From an uncultured Actinomycetes bacterium (GTDB lineage Bacteria; Actinomycetota; Coriobacteriia; Coriobacteriales; Atopobiaceae): a stretch of DNA of 64,000 bases. The stretch is taken from positions 53,384 to 117,383 of the forward strand of contig OMWB01000014.1 in the NCBI GenBank assembly GCA_900314645.1. The letters run 5' to 3'. Below the pieces are notes generated by a model. The model saw nothing but the letters and a program-made list of their open reading frames with translations, was not told where the DNA came from and did no database searches. Below are positions 15,832-24,729 of the stretch, one piece after another; position 1 is the stretch's first letter; every line of letters begins with the position of its first letter. The translations under genes and the position numbers were made by a program.

Positions 15832-17415
15832 ATGCAGCCATACTCGTTGCTCTTCGTGCTCTTTGTGGCCACGCTGGTGGTCGTTCATCGCATCATCGGC
15901 CGGTCGCGCTGGCGTAGTTACCAGTGGGTGGTGCTGCTTGCGGGCAGCATGGGCTTCTACCTGTGGAGCGACGCGCGCAGCTTCGGCTTTCTTTTGGTCA
16001 CGAGCCTTACCACGTGGCTGGCGGGCAAGCGGATGCGGGCGCTTGACGAGGCGTGCGACGCCGAGTCAAAGACCGTCGCAAATCGCAAGGAGCGCAAGGC
16101 TGTGCGCCAGGCGTTCCAGAAGCGGCGCTGGCACGTGCTTTTGGCCACGCTCATCCTCAACTTTGGCATCCTCGGCTACGTCAAGTACTGGAACACGCTG
16201 CTTGGGTACGTCCACCTTGACCAGGGGTTCCTTGCCTCGCGCTTGCTGCTGCCCCTCGGCATCTCGTTCTACACCTTCACCTCGCTGGGATATCTCATCG
16301 ACGTGTACAACAAGAAGGTGGAGCCCGAGGAGAACTATGCCCACTACCTGCTCTTTGTGAGCTGGTTCCCGCAGCTCATCCAAGGTCCCATCAACCGCTG
16401 GGCGGAGATACGCGACCAGCTCTCGACGCCGCGTGACGTGAGTGACGAGGACACGCGCCGGGCGCTCTTGCTCATCCTCTATGGCGCTTTGAAGAAGTAC
16501 GCGCTGGCAGACACGCTGGTAGGTGCCATCACGGCCTGCCTCGACTTCATCGACTATAGCACGCCGGGTGCCGTCATCGTCATCGGCATCGTGCTGTACT
16601 CCCTGCAGCAGTACGGCGACTTCTCGGGCGGCATCGACATGGTGGAGGGCGTCTCGGAGCTCTTTGGCGTGCGTATGGCGCAGAACTTCCGCCAGCCGTA
16701 CTTCTCCACCTCGCTGGCCGAGTTCTGGCGGCGCTGGCACATGTCGCTCGGCGAGTGGATGCGCGCCTACGTGTTCTACCCGCTGGCCATGCGCCCCTCC
16801 ATGATGAGCCTCAACAAGTGGGGCACCAAGCACCTGGGCAAGACCGTGGGTCGCACGCTCTCGGCGTGCGTGTCAAACGTGGTGGTCTTTGTGCTGGTGG
16901 GCCTGTGGCACGGCGCGGAGCTGCACTACCTCTTGTGGGGCCTGTACAACGGCGTGGTGATCGCGCTCTCAGACCTGTTCCGTCCGCTGTTCGAGCGCGG
17001 GCGCGCGGCCTTCCACGTGCGCGAGGAGTCCGCCTCGTGGCGGGCGTGGGGCATCGTGCGCACCTTCGCACTGGTCAACCTCGGCCGATACTTCGACCGA
17101 CTGGTGGATCCTCGTGCCCTGCTGATCGCGCTGCGCAACACCGTGTGCAACTTCCGTCCGAGCGGCATCCTGACGTGGCTGGGCGAGCTCCACACCACGC
17201 CCTACCTGCGCACGGCACTCATCCTGTCAGCCGTCGCGTGCCTTATGGTGCTGGTGGTTGACATCCGCACAGAGCGCGGGGAGGACGTTGCGGGTGAGGT
17301 CCTCGCGCTGTCGCCGTGGCGTCGCCTGCTGCTGTACGTGGGTGTCGTGACGCTCATTCTGCTCTCGTTTGTCGCCGCGGCCACGGGAGGTGGATTCCTG
17401 TATGCCAACTTCTGA
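15832..17415 (+). CDS. MBOAT-family membrane O-acyltransferase (AlgI/DltB-like)
   Basis: A polytopic membrane protein of about 527 residues. NRWAEIRDQL, YGDFSGGIDMVEG and NFRQPYFSTSLAEFWRRWHM are the conserved MBOAT blocks. The catalytic histidine lies in GLWHGAELHYLLWG near residue 360. Family role: passing an acyl group, often acetyl, from a cytoplasmic donor across the membrane to a polysaccharide. ATG 15832 follows GAGAGGAG by eight bases and is preferred to ATG 15814. It overlaps the downstream SGNH gene by 14 bp, a typical transferase/hydrolase pair. The acceptor glycan is unknown. Confidence 0.9.
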   Translation: MQPYSLLFVLFVATLVVVHRIIGRSRWRSYQWVVLLAGSMGFYLWSDARSFGFLLVTSLTTWLAGKRMRALDEACDAESKTVANRKERKAVRQAFQKRRWHVLLATLILNFGILGYVKYWNTLLGYVHLDQGFLASRLLLPLGISFYTFTSLGYLIDVYNKKVEPEENYAHYLLFVSWFPQLIQGPINRWAEIRDQLSTPRDVSDEDTRRALLLILYGALKKYALADTLVGAITACLDFIDYSTPGAVIVIGIVLYSLQQYGDFSGGIDMVEGVSELFGVRMAQNFRQPYFSTSLAEFWRRWHMSLGEWMRAYVFYPLAMRPSMMSLNKWGTKHLGKTVGRTLSACVSNVVVFVLVGLWHGAELHYLLWGLYNGVVIALSDLFRPLFERGRAAFHVREESASWRAWGIVRTFALVNLGRYFDRLVDPRALLIALRNTVCNFRPSGILTWLGELHTTPYLRTALILSAVACLMVLVVDIRTERGEDVAGEVLALSPWRRLLLYVGVVTLILLSFVAAATGGGFLYANF

Positions 17416-18817
17416 TGTGCATGAGGCCACGGCGCCCCAGACGCGTCGATGGGCGCGCGCGCTCCTCTTTGTGGCTGCGTTTGCGGTGCTCCTCGCGTTG
17501 ATGAACGCGCTTCTGACGCTGCTGCTCGTTCCGTACGGCTCGAAGAGCGAGGTGGTGTGGAAGGACTACGCCTCTGCCGACGAGATTGACTGCGTCATGG
17601 TGGGCACTTCGACCATCATGCGCGGCGTTGACCCGCAGATCGTGGACGCCGAGCTAGGTACGCACAGCTACAACCTCGCCACGCCCAACCAGATGCTCGA
17701 CGAGTCGTACCTCGCCATCAAGACCGCCTACGAGGACCACGGCATCTCCCGCGTCATTCTGGGAATCTCGTACTCGCAGACCATGTTGGACGACAAGCCC
17801 AACCCCGGAAGCACCTTCGTGCGCGAGCGCGCAAAGGTGGTGGGTCTTAGGCAGCGGCTGGAGGCCGACGCGTACCTGCTCCTCAAGGGCAGGGCGATCA
17901 CCCAGGCGAGCTCGATCAACATGCTCTTCCCCTGGATCGTCAACAAGGTGACCATCGCGCCGTCGGCCATCATCCCCAACGTGCGCATGAAGCTGGACGG
18001 GACCTCGGTCTACGAGGCGGCCGAGATCAACGAGCGCGGCTGGCACTACGGCGGGCGCGGGTTTGGCTACTTCACGTGGAAGCTTGACTACAACACGGGC
18101 AACGCACGGCCGTTCGTCACCGAGGAGGACTTCGCCGCCTTCGCGCCCGACGCGCCCGTGGCGCCCACCCTGAACGCCGACAGGGCGCGTGCGCTTGACG
18201 ACATCATCGACTACTGCGCCGAGCACGACATCTCCCTCATGGCCGTGGTCCCGCCGGTTCCTGACTTCGCCCTCATCTACTACGGGCCCAACTACGACAA
18301 CTTCAGCCGCGTGCTGCGTGACTACCTGGGCGCCCGTGGCGTTGCCTGCTATGACTTCAACCTCGCGCTCCCTGCGCTCTATGAGCACGACGAGGGCGAC
18401 TTCACCGACTCGGAGCACCTCAACCGCCAGGGCGTGGACAAGTTCAGCCCGGCCATCTGCGAGCTCGTCAAGCGGACCGAGGCGGGCGAGGACGTGAGCT
18501 CGCTCTTTGGCACGGCTGCCGACCGCGTCGCCTCCATGGACTACATCTCGTGCGTGCTCGAGGAGTTTCGTACGGAGGCCGATGGCGTGCACCTCGACGC
18601 CCGCGCGCTCGCCGGCCCCTCCGTGCAGGCCGAGTACCAGTACCTGCGCAAGGTGGGCGACGAGTGGGTCGTGCTGCGCGACTGGTCGACCGACAGCGCC
18701 TTCGTCTACGTGCCCGAGAACGGAGAGCGCGGTCGATTCGAGCTCTGCGTGAGCGCGCGCAAGGTGGGAAGCGACGTCGAGTACGACCGCTACCGCCTGT
18801 TCACCGTCCTGTACTAG
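17402..18817 (+). CDS. Membrane-anchored SGNH-type protein (AlgJ/DltD-like partner)
   Basis: About 471 residues. One N-terminal hydrophobic segment (about 18-40) is followed by an extracytoplasmic SGNH fold: VMVGTSTIMRG holds the nucleophile serine, and DSEHLNRQG the Asp/His pair. In related systems such proteins complete acyl transfer onto an exported polymer beside an MBOAT protein. Its start overlaps the end of the MBOAT gene, implying translational coupling. The C-terminal 110 residues after the SGNH domain look like an additional beta-rich domain and were not recognised. Export and pairing are well supported; the substrate is inferred to be a cell-surface glycan. Confidence 0.82.
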   Translation: MPTSDVHEATAPQTRRWARALLFVAAFAVLLALMNALLTLLLVPYGSKSEVVWKDYASADEIDCVMVGTSTIMRGVDPQIVDAELGTHSYNLATPNQMLDESYLAIKTAYEDHGISRVILGISYSQTMLDDKPNPGSTFVRERAKVVGLRQRLEADAYLLLKGRAITQASSINMLFPWIVNKVTIAPSAIIPNVRMKLDGTSVYEAAEINERGWHYGGRGFGYFTWKLDYNTGNARPFVTEEDFAAFAPDAPVAPTLNADRARALDDIIDYCAEHDISLMAVVPPVPDFALIYYGPNYDNFSRVLRDYLGARGVACYDFNLALPALYEHDEGDFTDSEHLNRQGVDKFSPAICELVKRTEAGEDVSSLFGTAADRVASMDYISCVLEEFRTEADGVHLDARALAGPSVQAEYQYLRKVGDEWVVLRDWSTDSAFVYVPENGERGRFELCVSARKVGSDVEYDRYRLFTVLY

Positions 18818-18894
18818 GCGCCTTGCGCCGCAAGGGGCCCGTGCGCGCCAGCCAGATGGTAGAATCCGACTCGTTGGGCGAAGGGGGTCTCTTC

Positions 18895-19611
18895 ATGTCG
18901 CTGATTGACGAGGAACGTGCGAACGAGCTGGTAGGCGAGGTGCGCGTCGCGCACGAGGCCGTGCGCGACGCGGTCGAGCGCGAGGTCTCCAAGGGGCGGA
19001 GCCGCCTCAGGGCGTCGGCAAAGACGCGCAAGAGCGCCGCGACGCGCGGCCGCATCATGGAGTCGGTCCGCGCGCTCATGCGCGAGCGTCGGGCCATCGA
19101 CTTCCAGATGTCAGAGGTCGCGGAACGCGCCGGGATCACGAAGGGCGCCCTCTACTACTACTTCGCCGACCGGGACGAGCTCGTCGAGGCGGTCTTTGAC
19201 GAGGAGCTCGACCTCGTGGTGACGACCATCGAGCGCACGGTGGCCGAGGCGCCGTCGGCGCGCGAGGCGCTGCATGGGCTCTGCCGCGAGTTCTCGACGC
19301 AGTTGCAGGCCGGAAGCCCCTTCGCCCTCGCATTGACGAGCGAGGCCACGGTCTCCCATTCCGACGCGCTCTCGGTCGTGTCGACGCGCTTCATGCGGGT
19401 CGTGGACGTCCTTGCCGGCCAGCTTGAGCGCGCGAAGGGCGAGGGCGTGGTGCGCGAGGACGTGGACGCGCGCGTGGCCGCGGTGTTCCTGCTGGGCGGC
19501 TTCCTCATGGTGTCGCTCTCCGCCGCGGACTTTGGCCTGTTCGCCGACACGGACCTGCTGCTGGACGCGCTGTACGGGCTGAGCGTGCGGGGCGTGGGCG
19601 CCGAGCGCTAG
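18895..19611 (+). CDS. TetR-family transcriptional regulator
   Basis: About 238 residues. An unusual 45-residue charged N-terminal extension precedes the TetR helix-turn-helix, which reads RGRIMESVRALM, MSEVAERAGITKGALYYYF and DRDELVEAVF. The C-terminal all-helical ligand domain has no diagnostic residues. ATG 18895 has AGGGGG upstream, and a possible -10 TAGAAT lies at 18860-18865. TetR genes often neighbour YhgE-type efflux loci; here the likely targets are the paired TTTGA-N7-TCAAA sites 1 kb downstream, ahead of the ATPase/YhgE genes. The 3' end overlaps the convergent sortase-like gene by 4 bp. Confidence 0.88.
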   Translation: MSLIDEERANELVGEVRVAHEAVRDAVEREVSKGRSRLRASAKTRKSAATRGRIMESVRALMRERRAIDFQMSEVAERAGITKGALYYYFADRDELVEAVFDEELDLVVTTIERTVAEAPSAREALHGLCREFSTQLQAGSPFALALTSEATVSHSDALSVVSTRFMRVVDVLAGQLERAKGEGVVREDVDARVAAVFLLGGFLMVSLSAADFGLFADTDLLLDALYGLSVRGVGAER

Positions 19612-20267
19612 GCCGCGGGGCCCGAGGGCAGGACATGCCCGTGGACGATGCGGTTGTAGTCCTCGTCGGGCACGCAGGTCTGGAAGACGACGGCGTCCTC
19701 TCCCACGAGGGCGAGAATCTCGTCGAGGATGCTGTCCTTGGGATAGTCGAAGATGCCCTCGACGCGCATGGACTCGCCGTTGACGGTGAGCACGTCCCCG
19801 GGTTGCAGGTCAAGGATGACCTCCCCGTAGTATGACCAGTTGTGGGTTATGTAGTAGCGGTAGCTCCACTCGGTGAGGCCGCCGTCCGACCTCGCCTCGA
19901 CGAGGTCGGGGTCCCAGTCCGCCTCCCACGGCTCGATGGTCACGGGGTCGCGCGGGACGACGCGTACCACGCGCAGGCGCGCCGAGGCGTACCCGTGCCT
20001 CCATGAGCTGATGCGCCGTATGGCCACGTGGGGAAAGCCGGAGCTGAGCGTGCCGAAGACGTGGGACAACGCGGTGGCGCTGCAGGGTTGGGGGAGCTGG
20101 CCCTCGGGCACTCCGTTGTGGTCGATGAGGGTGGACTCGATGACGATGGCCGGCTCCTGCGGGGCGAGCTCGGGCTGGCGGTGGGGGAGGAAGGCGAACG
20201 CCGCGTAGGCGACCGCAGCGCAGGCGAGGGCGCAGGCGAGCGTGAGCGCGGCGCGACGCATCCTCAT
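19608..20267 (-). CDS. Divergent sortase-like exported protein
   Basis: About 219 residues with one N-terminal membrane segment (about residues 5-27). The C-terminal half reads as a sortase core: THNW (His), then about 14 residues later LQPGDVLTVNG, a beta stretch RVEGIFDY, and FQTCVPDEDYNRIVHG, which gives the catalytic Cys and, eight residues on, the Arg. The overall His...Cys...Arg spacing matches sortases, but the TLxTC motif is altered to VFQTC, and no LPXTG substrate or pilin is in the window. ATG 20267 follows GAGGAGG. It is probably co-transcribed with the small Cys-rich gene 26 bp upstream. The alternative is an unrelated exported beta-barrel protein. Confidence 0.55.
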   Translation of the reverse strand: MRMRRAALTLACALACAAVAYAAFAFLPHRQPELAPQEPAIVIESTLIDHNGVPEGQLPQPCSATALSHVFGTLSSGFPHVAIRRISSWRHGYASARLRVVRVVPRDPVTIEPWEADWDPDLVEARSDGGLTEWSYRYYITHNWSYYGEVILDLQPGDVLTVNGESMRVEGIFDYPKDSILDEILALVGEDAVVFQTCVPDEDYNRIVHGHVLPSGPAA

Positions 20268-20293
20268 CGGGAGCCTCCTCAAGGCTGGCGGAC

Positions 20294-20497
20294 CTATCTC
20301 TGGCGATAGCGCATGACGACCTGCGCGTGCTCCTCCTTGCCGTCGATGTAGTCGGAGAGCGCGGCCTCCGCGTCGCGCCCGTGGAAGAGCGCGCAGATCC
20401 CGCAGGCATCGCAGTCCGCGATGCAGACGTAGCGCTGGCGGACGTACGCCAGGCGCTCCTCGCGCGTGGAGCTGCCGATGCTTGGTGCCTGTGCCAC
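20294..20497 (-). CDS. Small Cys-rich protein, function unknown
   Basis: 67 residues starting at GTG 20497, preceded by GGAGGAAGG. The centre has the cluster CIADCDACGICALF (four cysteines within twelve residues), followed by SDYIDGKEEHAQVVMRYRQR. It could bind a metal or an Fe-S cluster. It has no signal peptide and lies 26 bp upstream of the sortase-like gene on the same strand, suggesting one transcript. Not recognised as a known family. Confidence 0.6.
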   Translation of the reverse strand: MAQAPSIGSSTREERLAYVRQRYVCIADCDACGICALFHGRDAEAALSDYIDGKEEHAQVVMRYRQR

Positions 20498-20593
20498 GTG
20501 GTGCCTTCCTCCGACCAAATCGCTAGGAGTACTATACCGCGAAACCACGCCGCCAGGGCGTTCCTCGGCGGCGTTGCCCTGCTGTGTAGGAAA

Positions 20594-20642
20594 TTTGAAA
20601 CCAAGTCAAAAACATAAGCCCAGTTTTGAATTGAAGTCAAAA
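20594..20642. promoter_or_regulatory. Two palindromic operators upstream of the ATPase/YhgE operon
   Basis: TTTGA-N7-TCAAA (20594-20610) and TTTTGA-N7-TCAAAA (20624-20642) share the same half-sites and the same 7-bp spacer. Their centres are 31 bp apart, about three DNA turns. They lie 50-100 bp before the ATG of the ATPase gene and are AT-rich within GC-rich surroundings. They are the natural candidate binding sites for the nearby TetR protein. Confidence 0.6.
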
Positions 20643-20690
20643 TTGGGAACAGCACGAACGGTTTCGCAGGCAATCGAAGGAGGAATGCCA

Positions 20691-21410
20691 ATGAATGGTG
20701 CGACGTGCGGCGAGAGTCCGCACTTCATCGTCGCGCGGGGGCTGGGCTGCAACTCGCTTCGCGTGAAGGGCTATTCGCAGGTGAGCCTTGACCTGGCGGC
20801 AGGATGCGCGCATGCCATCTGCGCCGAGGACAAGCACGGGAAGACCGAGCTGCTGCTCACCTTGGCCGGAAGAATGCTTCCCACCGAGGGGAGGCTGCGC
20901 GTCGAGGGGGAGGACGTCTCGAGCCTGAGGGCCCTCAACAAGGTGCGCAAGGTGTCGGGCCTCGGGTTCTTTGCCCATGTCAACGACGTCGAGAAGGTGC
21001 TGCGCGTGCGCACGGTGACCTCGGCGGAGCTCGGCCTGGCCGGCAAGCGCTCCAACCGCGCGGCCACGCTCGCGTATCTGGAGCAGTGGGGGCTCGCGGA
21101 CGTGGCCGACAAGGCCATCGAGGAGCTTCCCGCGGCCACCTACGACCTGCTGGGCATCGCGCTCGGCATGGCGGCAGACCCCAAGATCTTGGTGGTCGAC
21201 GACATCGAGCGCGACGTGACCGACGATGAGTCCCGGGCGCTCGCCGACAGGCTCATCACGCTCGCCCACACGACGGGCACCACCGTCGTCTGCGGCGTCA
21301 TCGACTATCGTCTCGCCGAGCGCTTTGACTCGGCGACGTGCATCTCCGAGGACGCCGAGCGCCAGCGCGACGCGTCCTATGGCGAGGCTGTCACGAAGGA
21401 GGTGGCATAG
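20691..21410 (+). CDS. ABC-type ATPase, degenerate, partner of YhgE protein
   Basis: About 239 residues. AEDKHGKTELL is a weakened Walker A that keeps GKT but has lost the usual glycines. ILVVDDIERDV is Walker B, with Asp rather than Glu after the conserved Asp. The signature LSGGQ is replaced by LPAATYD. ATG 20691 is eight bases after GAAGGAGG; the in-frame ATG at 20685 is too close to it. The gene overlaps nothing and ends two bases before the YhgE start, so the two form an operon. The pairing suggests an exporter, but the degenerate motifs leave ATP hydrolysis uncertain. Confidence 0.75.
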   Translation: MNGATCGESPHFIVARGLGCNSLRVKGYSQVSLDLAAGCAHAICAEDKHGKTELLLTLAGRMLPTEGRLRVEGEDVSSLRALNKVRKVSGLGFFAHVNDVEKVLRVRTVTSAELGLAGKRSNRAATLAYLEQWGLADVADKAIEELPAATYDLLGIALGMAADPKILVVDDIERDVTDDESRALADRLITLAHTTGTTVVCGVIDYRLAERFDSATCISEDAERQRDASYGEAVTKEVA

Positions 21411-21412
21411 CC

Positions 21413-24349
21413 ATGAAGAACCCGCTGCGCGGCCTGCGCTTCTCGCTGCTGGACTTCCATTCGGCCCGAGCCAACGTGGGCATGAAGATCGCCATGCTCG
21501 GTATCGCGCTCATCCCGCTCATCTACGGCGCACTCTACCTCATGGCCTTCTATGACCCGTACGGCAAGCTCGACACGCTGCCGGTCGCCGTCGTGAACGA
21601 GGACGTCCCCGTGAAGACGGAGGACGGCACCGAGGTCCATGCGGGCCAAGACCTCGTTGACGAGCTGAAGGGCTCGGACGCGCTCGACTGGCGCTTCGTC
21701 GACTCCTATGACGAGGCCGAGAAGGCCCTTGAGCAGGGCTCCTACTATAACGTGGTGGTGATTCCGCGGGACTTCTCCGAGAAGGTGGCCTCCGCGGAGT
21801 CCGACCATCCCCAGCAGGCCCACCTCGACCTGCGCGTCAACGACGCCAACAACTACCTGTCGTCCATCCTGGGCGCTTCGGTGATGCGCGTCGTGACCTC
21901 CGAGACCAACTACGCCATCGGCGAGAACTACTTCGTGCAGATCTTCGACTCCATCGACGAGACGGAATCGTCCCTGCAGGAGGCCGCCGACGGCGCGACC
22001 AAGCTGAGCGACGGCCTCGTCGACGCGCACGACGGGTCGCAGGCCATCACTGACGGCCTCGCGGACGCGAAGGACGGCTCGGTCCAGCTGGCCGACGGCC
22101 TGACGAGCGCGCAGGACGGCTCGCGGCAGATCACGGACGGCCTCGCGAGCGCCGACTCCGGCTCGGCGACGCTGGCCGACGGCCTGAAGAGCGCCAAGGA
22201 CGGCGCTGACCAGCTCGTCGACGGCACGCGCCAGCTGGCTGACGGCGCCACCAGCGCCAAGGCGGGCGCGGACTCGCTCTCGAGCGGGCTCGGCCAGCTC
22301 TCCGAGGGCTCGGGCCAGCTGGCGAGCGGCCTGGGCAGCGCCAAGGACGGTGCCAGCGCCCTCTCCGACGGCCTGGGGGAGCTCGCGCAGGGCTCCTCGC
22401 AGCTCGCGCAGGGGACGGCCTCCGCAAAAGCGGGCTCCTCTGACCTCGCGAGCGGCCTCGGCCAGCTCGACGCGGGCTCCCAGCAGCTGACAGGCGGCAT
22501 CCAGGCGGTGTCGGACGGCGCCTCGTCGCTCAAGGACGGCCTCGACCAGCTGGTTGACGGCAGCGCGCAGGTCTCCGACGGGGCGCAGGCGCTCGTGGCC
22601 GGCCTCGACGCAAGCGCGTCGAGCATGGGCCAGCTGAGCTCCGGCGCGGCCTCCGTGGCGGACGGCCTGTCACAGCTTGACGGCGGCGTCGCGCAGCTCT
22701 CCTCCGCGGTGAGCTCCACGCAGTCCGCCGCAGACGCGACGGCGAGCTATGCCTCCGCGGCCAACGCGATCCTCTCGTCTGCCGACTACGGCGAGGACGG
22801 CTCGCTCGTGGTGCGTGCCGACCAGGTGGCCACGCTGCTCACGTCCGCCGGCGCGGCAAGCCAGTACGCCGACGCCACGTCGGGCGCCCTGAGCGGCATC
22901 TCCGACGGCATGTCGGGCGTCGCCACGTCCGTCTCGCAGCTCGCGGGCGGCGCGAGCGCGGTCTCCGCGGGCGTCGACCAGACGGTCGCCTCCGTCTCCG
23001 CGGGCGGCCAGCTCTATGACGGCGCCGTGGCGCTCGCCCAGGGTGCCTCGCAGGTGGCCGCGGGCGTCGCCTCCGCCGACGACGGCGCCGCAGCCCTCGC
23101 GCAGGGCGTCGCGCAGGTCCAGGGCGGGGCAGACAGCCTCGCTGCCGGCATCTCCTCCGCCCGCTCCGGCGCGGAGCAGCTGGACGCCGGCCTCGGCGCG
23201 CTGAGCAGCGGCGCGAGCACGCTTGACGCGGGCCTGTCGTCCGCCAAGAGCGGTGCCGGCGCGCTGGCCTCGGGCGTGACGAGCGCCTACGATGGCTCCG
23301 CCGCCCTCGACAAAGGCCTGGGCACCGCGGCCCAGGGCGCGGTCACGCTCGACCAGGGCCTGGGCCAGCTCTCCGACGGCCTCGCCTCCGGCGTCGCCGG
23401 CGCGAGCAAGCTCGACGACGGCATGGGCCAGCTCGCGGCGGGCGGAACGACGCTGCGCGACGGCCTCGACCAGCTGCTTGACGGCTCCAAGACGCTGACC
23501 AGCGGCATCGGAACCGCGCGTGACGGCGCGGGCTCCCTCGAGGATGGCCTGACCAAGCTGCACGACGGCTCGAGCGAGCTGACCGACGGCCTCGTCACGG
23601 CGAAGGACGGCTCCGCCGAGCTCGCCTCCGGCCTGAGCGACGGCGTCAAGAAGGTCGCCGACGCGACGGAGGGCTCTGACGATAAGGCCGCCATGATGGC
23701 CGAGCCCGTCACGCTCGAGGAGCAGAAGTACACGACCGTTGACAACTACGGCTCCGGCTTCGCCCCGTACTTCATCGCGCTGGGCCTCTGGGTGGGTGCC
23801 CTGGTCATGACGTTCATCTTCAAGCCGCTCAACGAGCGCCTGATCATGGACGGCGCCAACCCCGTGGTCGCCGCGTTCTGCGGCCTCGTGCCGATGCTTC
23901 TGGTGGGCGCGATCCAGGCGGTGCTGCTTGCCTTCACCATCCAGGTGCCGTGCGGCATCGCGGTGGCGCACCCGCTGGCGTACTACCTGCTCACGATGCT
24001 CTCCAGCTTCGTGTTCTGCGCGGCCATCCAGATGGTGATCGCAGTCTTCGGCTTCCCCGGGAAGTTCGCGGCCGTGGTCCTGCTGATGCTGCAGCTCACC
24101 ACCGCGGCGGGCACGTTCCCCATCGAGACCGAGTTCCCCATCTTCCAGGCGCTGAGCCCGTACCTGCCCATGACGTACGTGGTGCGTGCGCTTCGCCAGG
24201 CCATGGCCGGCGCGAACCTCGCGCTGGTGGGTCCCAACGTCGCGGCGCTCTGCCTCTTCCTGGCCGGGTGCTTCGCGGTGACCTGCCTCGCGACGTATCG
24301 TCGTCGCCTGGTCACGCTCTCCGACCTGCACCCGCTGGTCGACCTCTAA
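21413..24349 (+). CDS. Giant YhgE/Pip-family membrane protein
   Basis: About 978 residues. An N-terminal membrane helix (about 23-45) precedes a YhgE-type domain ([12 protein letters not shown]...[10 protein letters not shown]). A central stretch of about 560 residues is made of dozens of 7- and 11-residue helical repeats of the form LxDGLxxAxDGSxxLA. The C-terminal part has five or six membrane segments of the ABC-2 permease type. Families of this layout include the phage-infection protein of Lactococcus and ESX-like secretion accessory proteins. Paired with the ATPase just upstream, it may be an exporter or cell-envelope stalk. The DNA of the central part is internally repetitive because of the protein repeats. 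Confidence 0.88.
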   Translation: MKNPLRGLRFSLLDFHSARANVGMKIAMLGIALIPLIYGALYLMAFYDPYGKLDTLPVAVVNEDVPVKTEDGTEVHAGQDLVDELKGSDALDWRFVDSYDEAEKALEQGSYYNVVVIPRDFSEKVASAESDHPQQAHLDLRVNDANNYLSSILGASVMRVVTSETNYAIGENYFVQIFDSIDETESSLQEAADGATKLSDGLVDAHDGSQAITDGLADAKDGSVQLADGLTSAQDGSRQITDGLASADSGSATLADGLKSAKDGADQLVDGTRQLADGATSAKAGADSLSSGLGQLSEGSGQLASGLGSAKDGASALSDGLGELAQGSSQLAQGTASAKAGSSDLASGLGQLDAGSQQLTGGIQAVSDGASSLKDGLDQLVDGSAQVSDGAQALVAGLDASASSMGQLSSGAASVADGLSQLDGGVAQLSSAVSSTQSAADATASYASAANAILSSADYGEDGSLVVRADQVATLLTSAGAASQYADATSGALSGISDGMSGVATSVSQLAGGASAVSAGVDQTVASVSAGGQLYDGAVALAQGASQVAAGVASADDGAAALAQGVAQVQGGADSLAAGISSARSGAEQLDAGLGALSSGASTLDAGLSSAKSGAGALASGVTSAYDGSAALDKGLGTAAQGAVTLDQGLGQLSDGLASGVAGASKLDDGMGQLAAGGTTLRDGLDQLLDGSKTLTSGIGTARDGAGSLEDGLTKLHDGSSELTDGLVTAKDGSAELASGLSDGVKKVADATEGSDDKAAMMAEPVTLEEQKYTTVDNYGSGFAPYFIALGLWVGALVMTFIFKPLNERLIMDGANPVVAAFCGLVPMLLVGAIQAVLLAFTIQVPCGIAVAHPLAYYLLTMLSSFVFCAAIQMVIAVFGFPGKFAAVVLLMLQLTTAAGTFPIETEFPIFQALSPYLPMTYVVRALRQAMAGANLALVGPNVAALCLFLAGCFAVTCLATYRRRLVTLSDLHPLVDL

Positions 24350-24393
24350 GTCCGGACCAAAGGGTCCGACCTTCTGGTCCCGGACCTTGTGAC

Positions 24394-24431
24394 GCGCCGC
24401 CAAGGACTGTCCTTGGCGGCGCGCCGCTTTT
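24394..24431 (+). terminator. Intrinsic terminator after the YhgE gene
   Basis: A perfect stem of GCGCCGCCAAGGAC with GTCCTTGGCGGCGC is closed by a single-base loop at 24408 and followed by CGCTTTT. Confidence 0.85.
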
Positions 24432-24477
24432 GTTCCGCTTCCCGCGTGGTTTTCTCACAGGGAAGCGGATCTGTCTG

Positions 24478-24507
24478 TTTACAGGGCAATGGCGGTTGTC
24501 CTACAGT
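24478..24507 (+). promoter_or_regulatory. Candidate promoter of the metK riboswitch transcript
   Basis: TTTACA (24478-24483) and TACAGT (24502-24507) are separated by 18 bp and lie just ahead of the SAM aptamer. Confidence 0.5.
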
Positions 24508-24510
24508 CAT

Positions 24511-24688
24511 GGTGCTCGTCAAGAGGCGCCCAAGCGGGCGCATAGAGCCGAGGGACCGAGCCCGATGACGCTCCGGCAACCACCCGTAGGGGAACGGTGC
24601 CAATTCTCGGCAGGCCGTGCGCCGTGCGGCCTGGAAGACGGGGAGCAGCGCCATCCAAACGATGCCCCCATACGCAGGGGGCTTTTTT
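24511..24688 (+). promoter_or_regulatory. SAM-I (S-box) riboswitch with transcription terminator, upstream of metK
   Basis: The core elements appear in order: CGTCAAGAG (24518-24525), CCCGATGA (24561-24568), CCGGCAACC (24574-24582), GGTGCCAATTC (24596-24606) and a P4 hairpin with CAGGCCG/CGGCCTG arms. P1 can close with GACGGGGAGC near 24640. The expression platform ends in GCCCCC (24664-24669) pairing with GGGGGC (24677-24682), followed by six T. Known mechanism: SAM binding favours the terminator and reduces metK expression. The stem after AAGAG contains an extra GCGCCC/GGGCGC helix, longer than the common form. Confidence 0.95.
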
Positions 24689-24729
24689 GTGCCCCACGAC
24701 CCCGCCATCGCGGGAGAAGGGAGCTTGCC

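Noticed and set aside
22000..23700. Tandem repeats in the DNA that might be a CRISPR array or satellite
   Set aside because: The repeats keep the reading frame of the YhgE protein and vary at third positions. There are no constant repeats with unique spacers.
22670..24403. Very long minus-strand open frame opposite the YhgE gene
   Set aside because: Arg/Gly/Ala-rich shadow translation without start signals or motifs. The plus-strand gene has a ribosome binding site and clear membrane segments.
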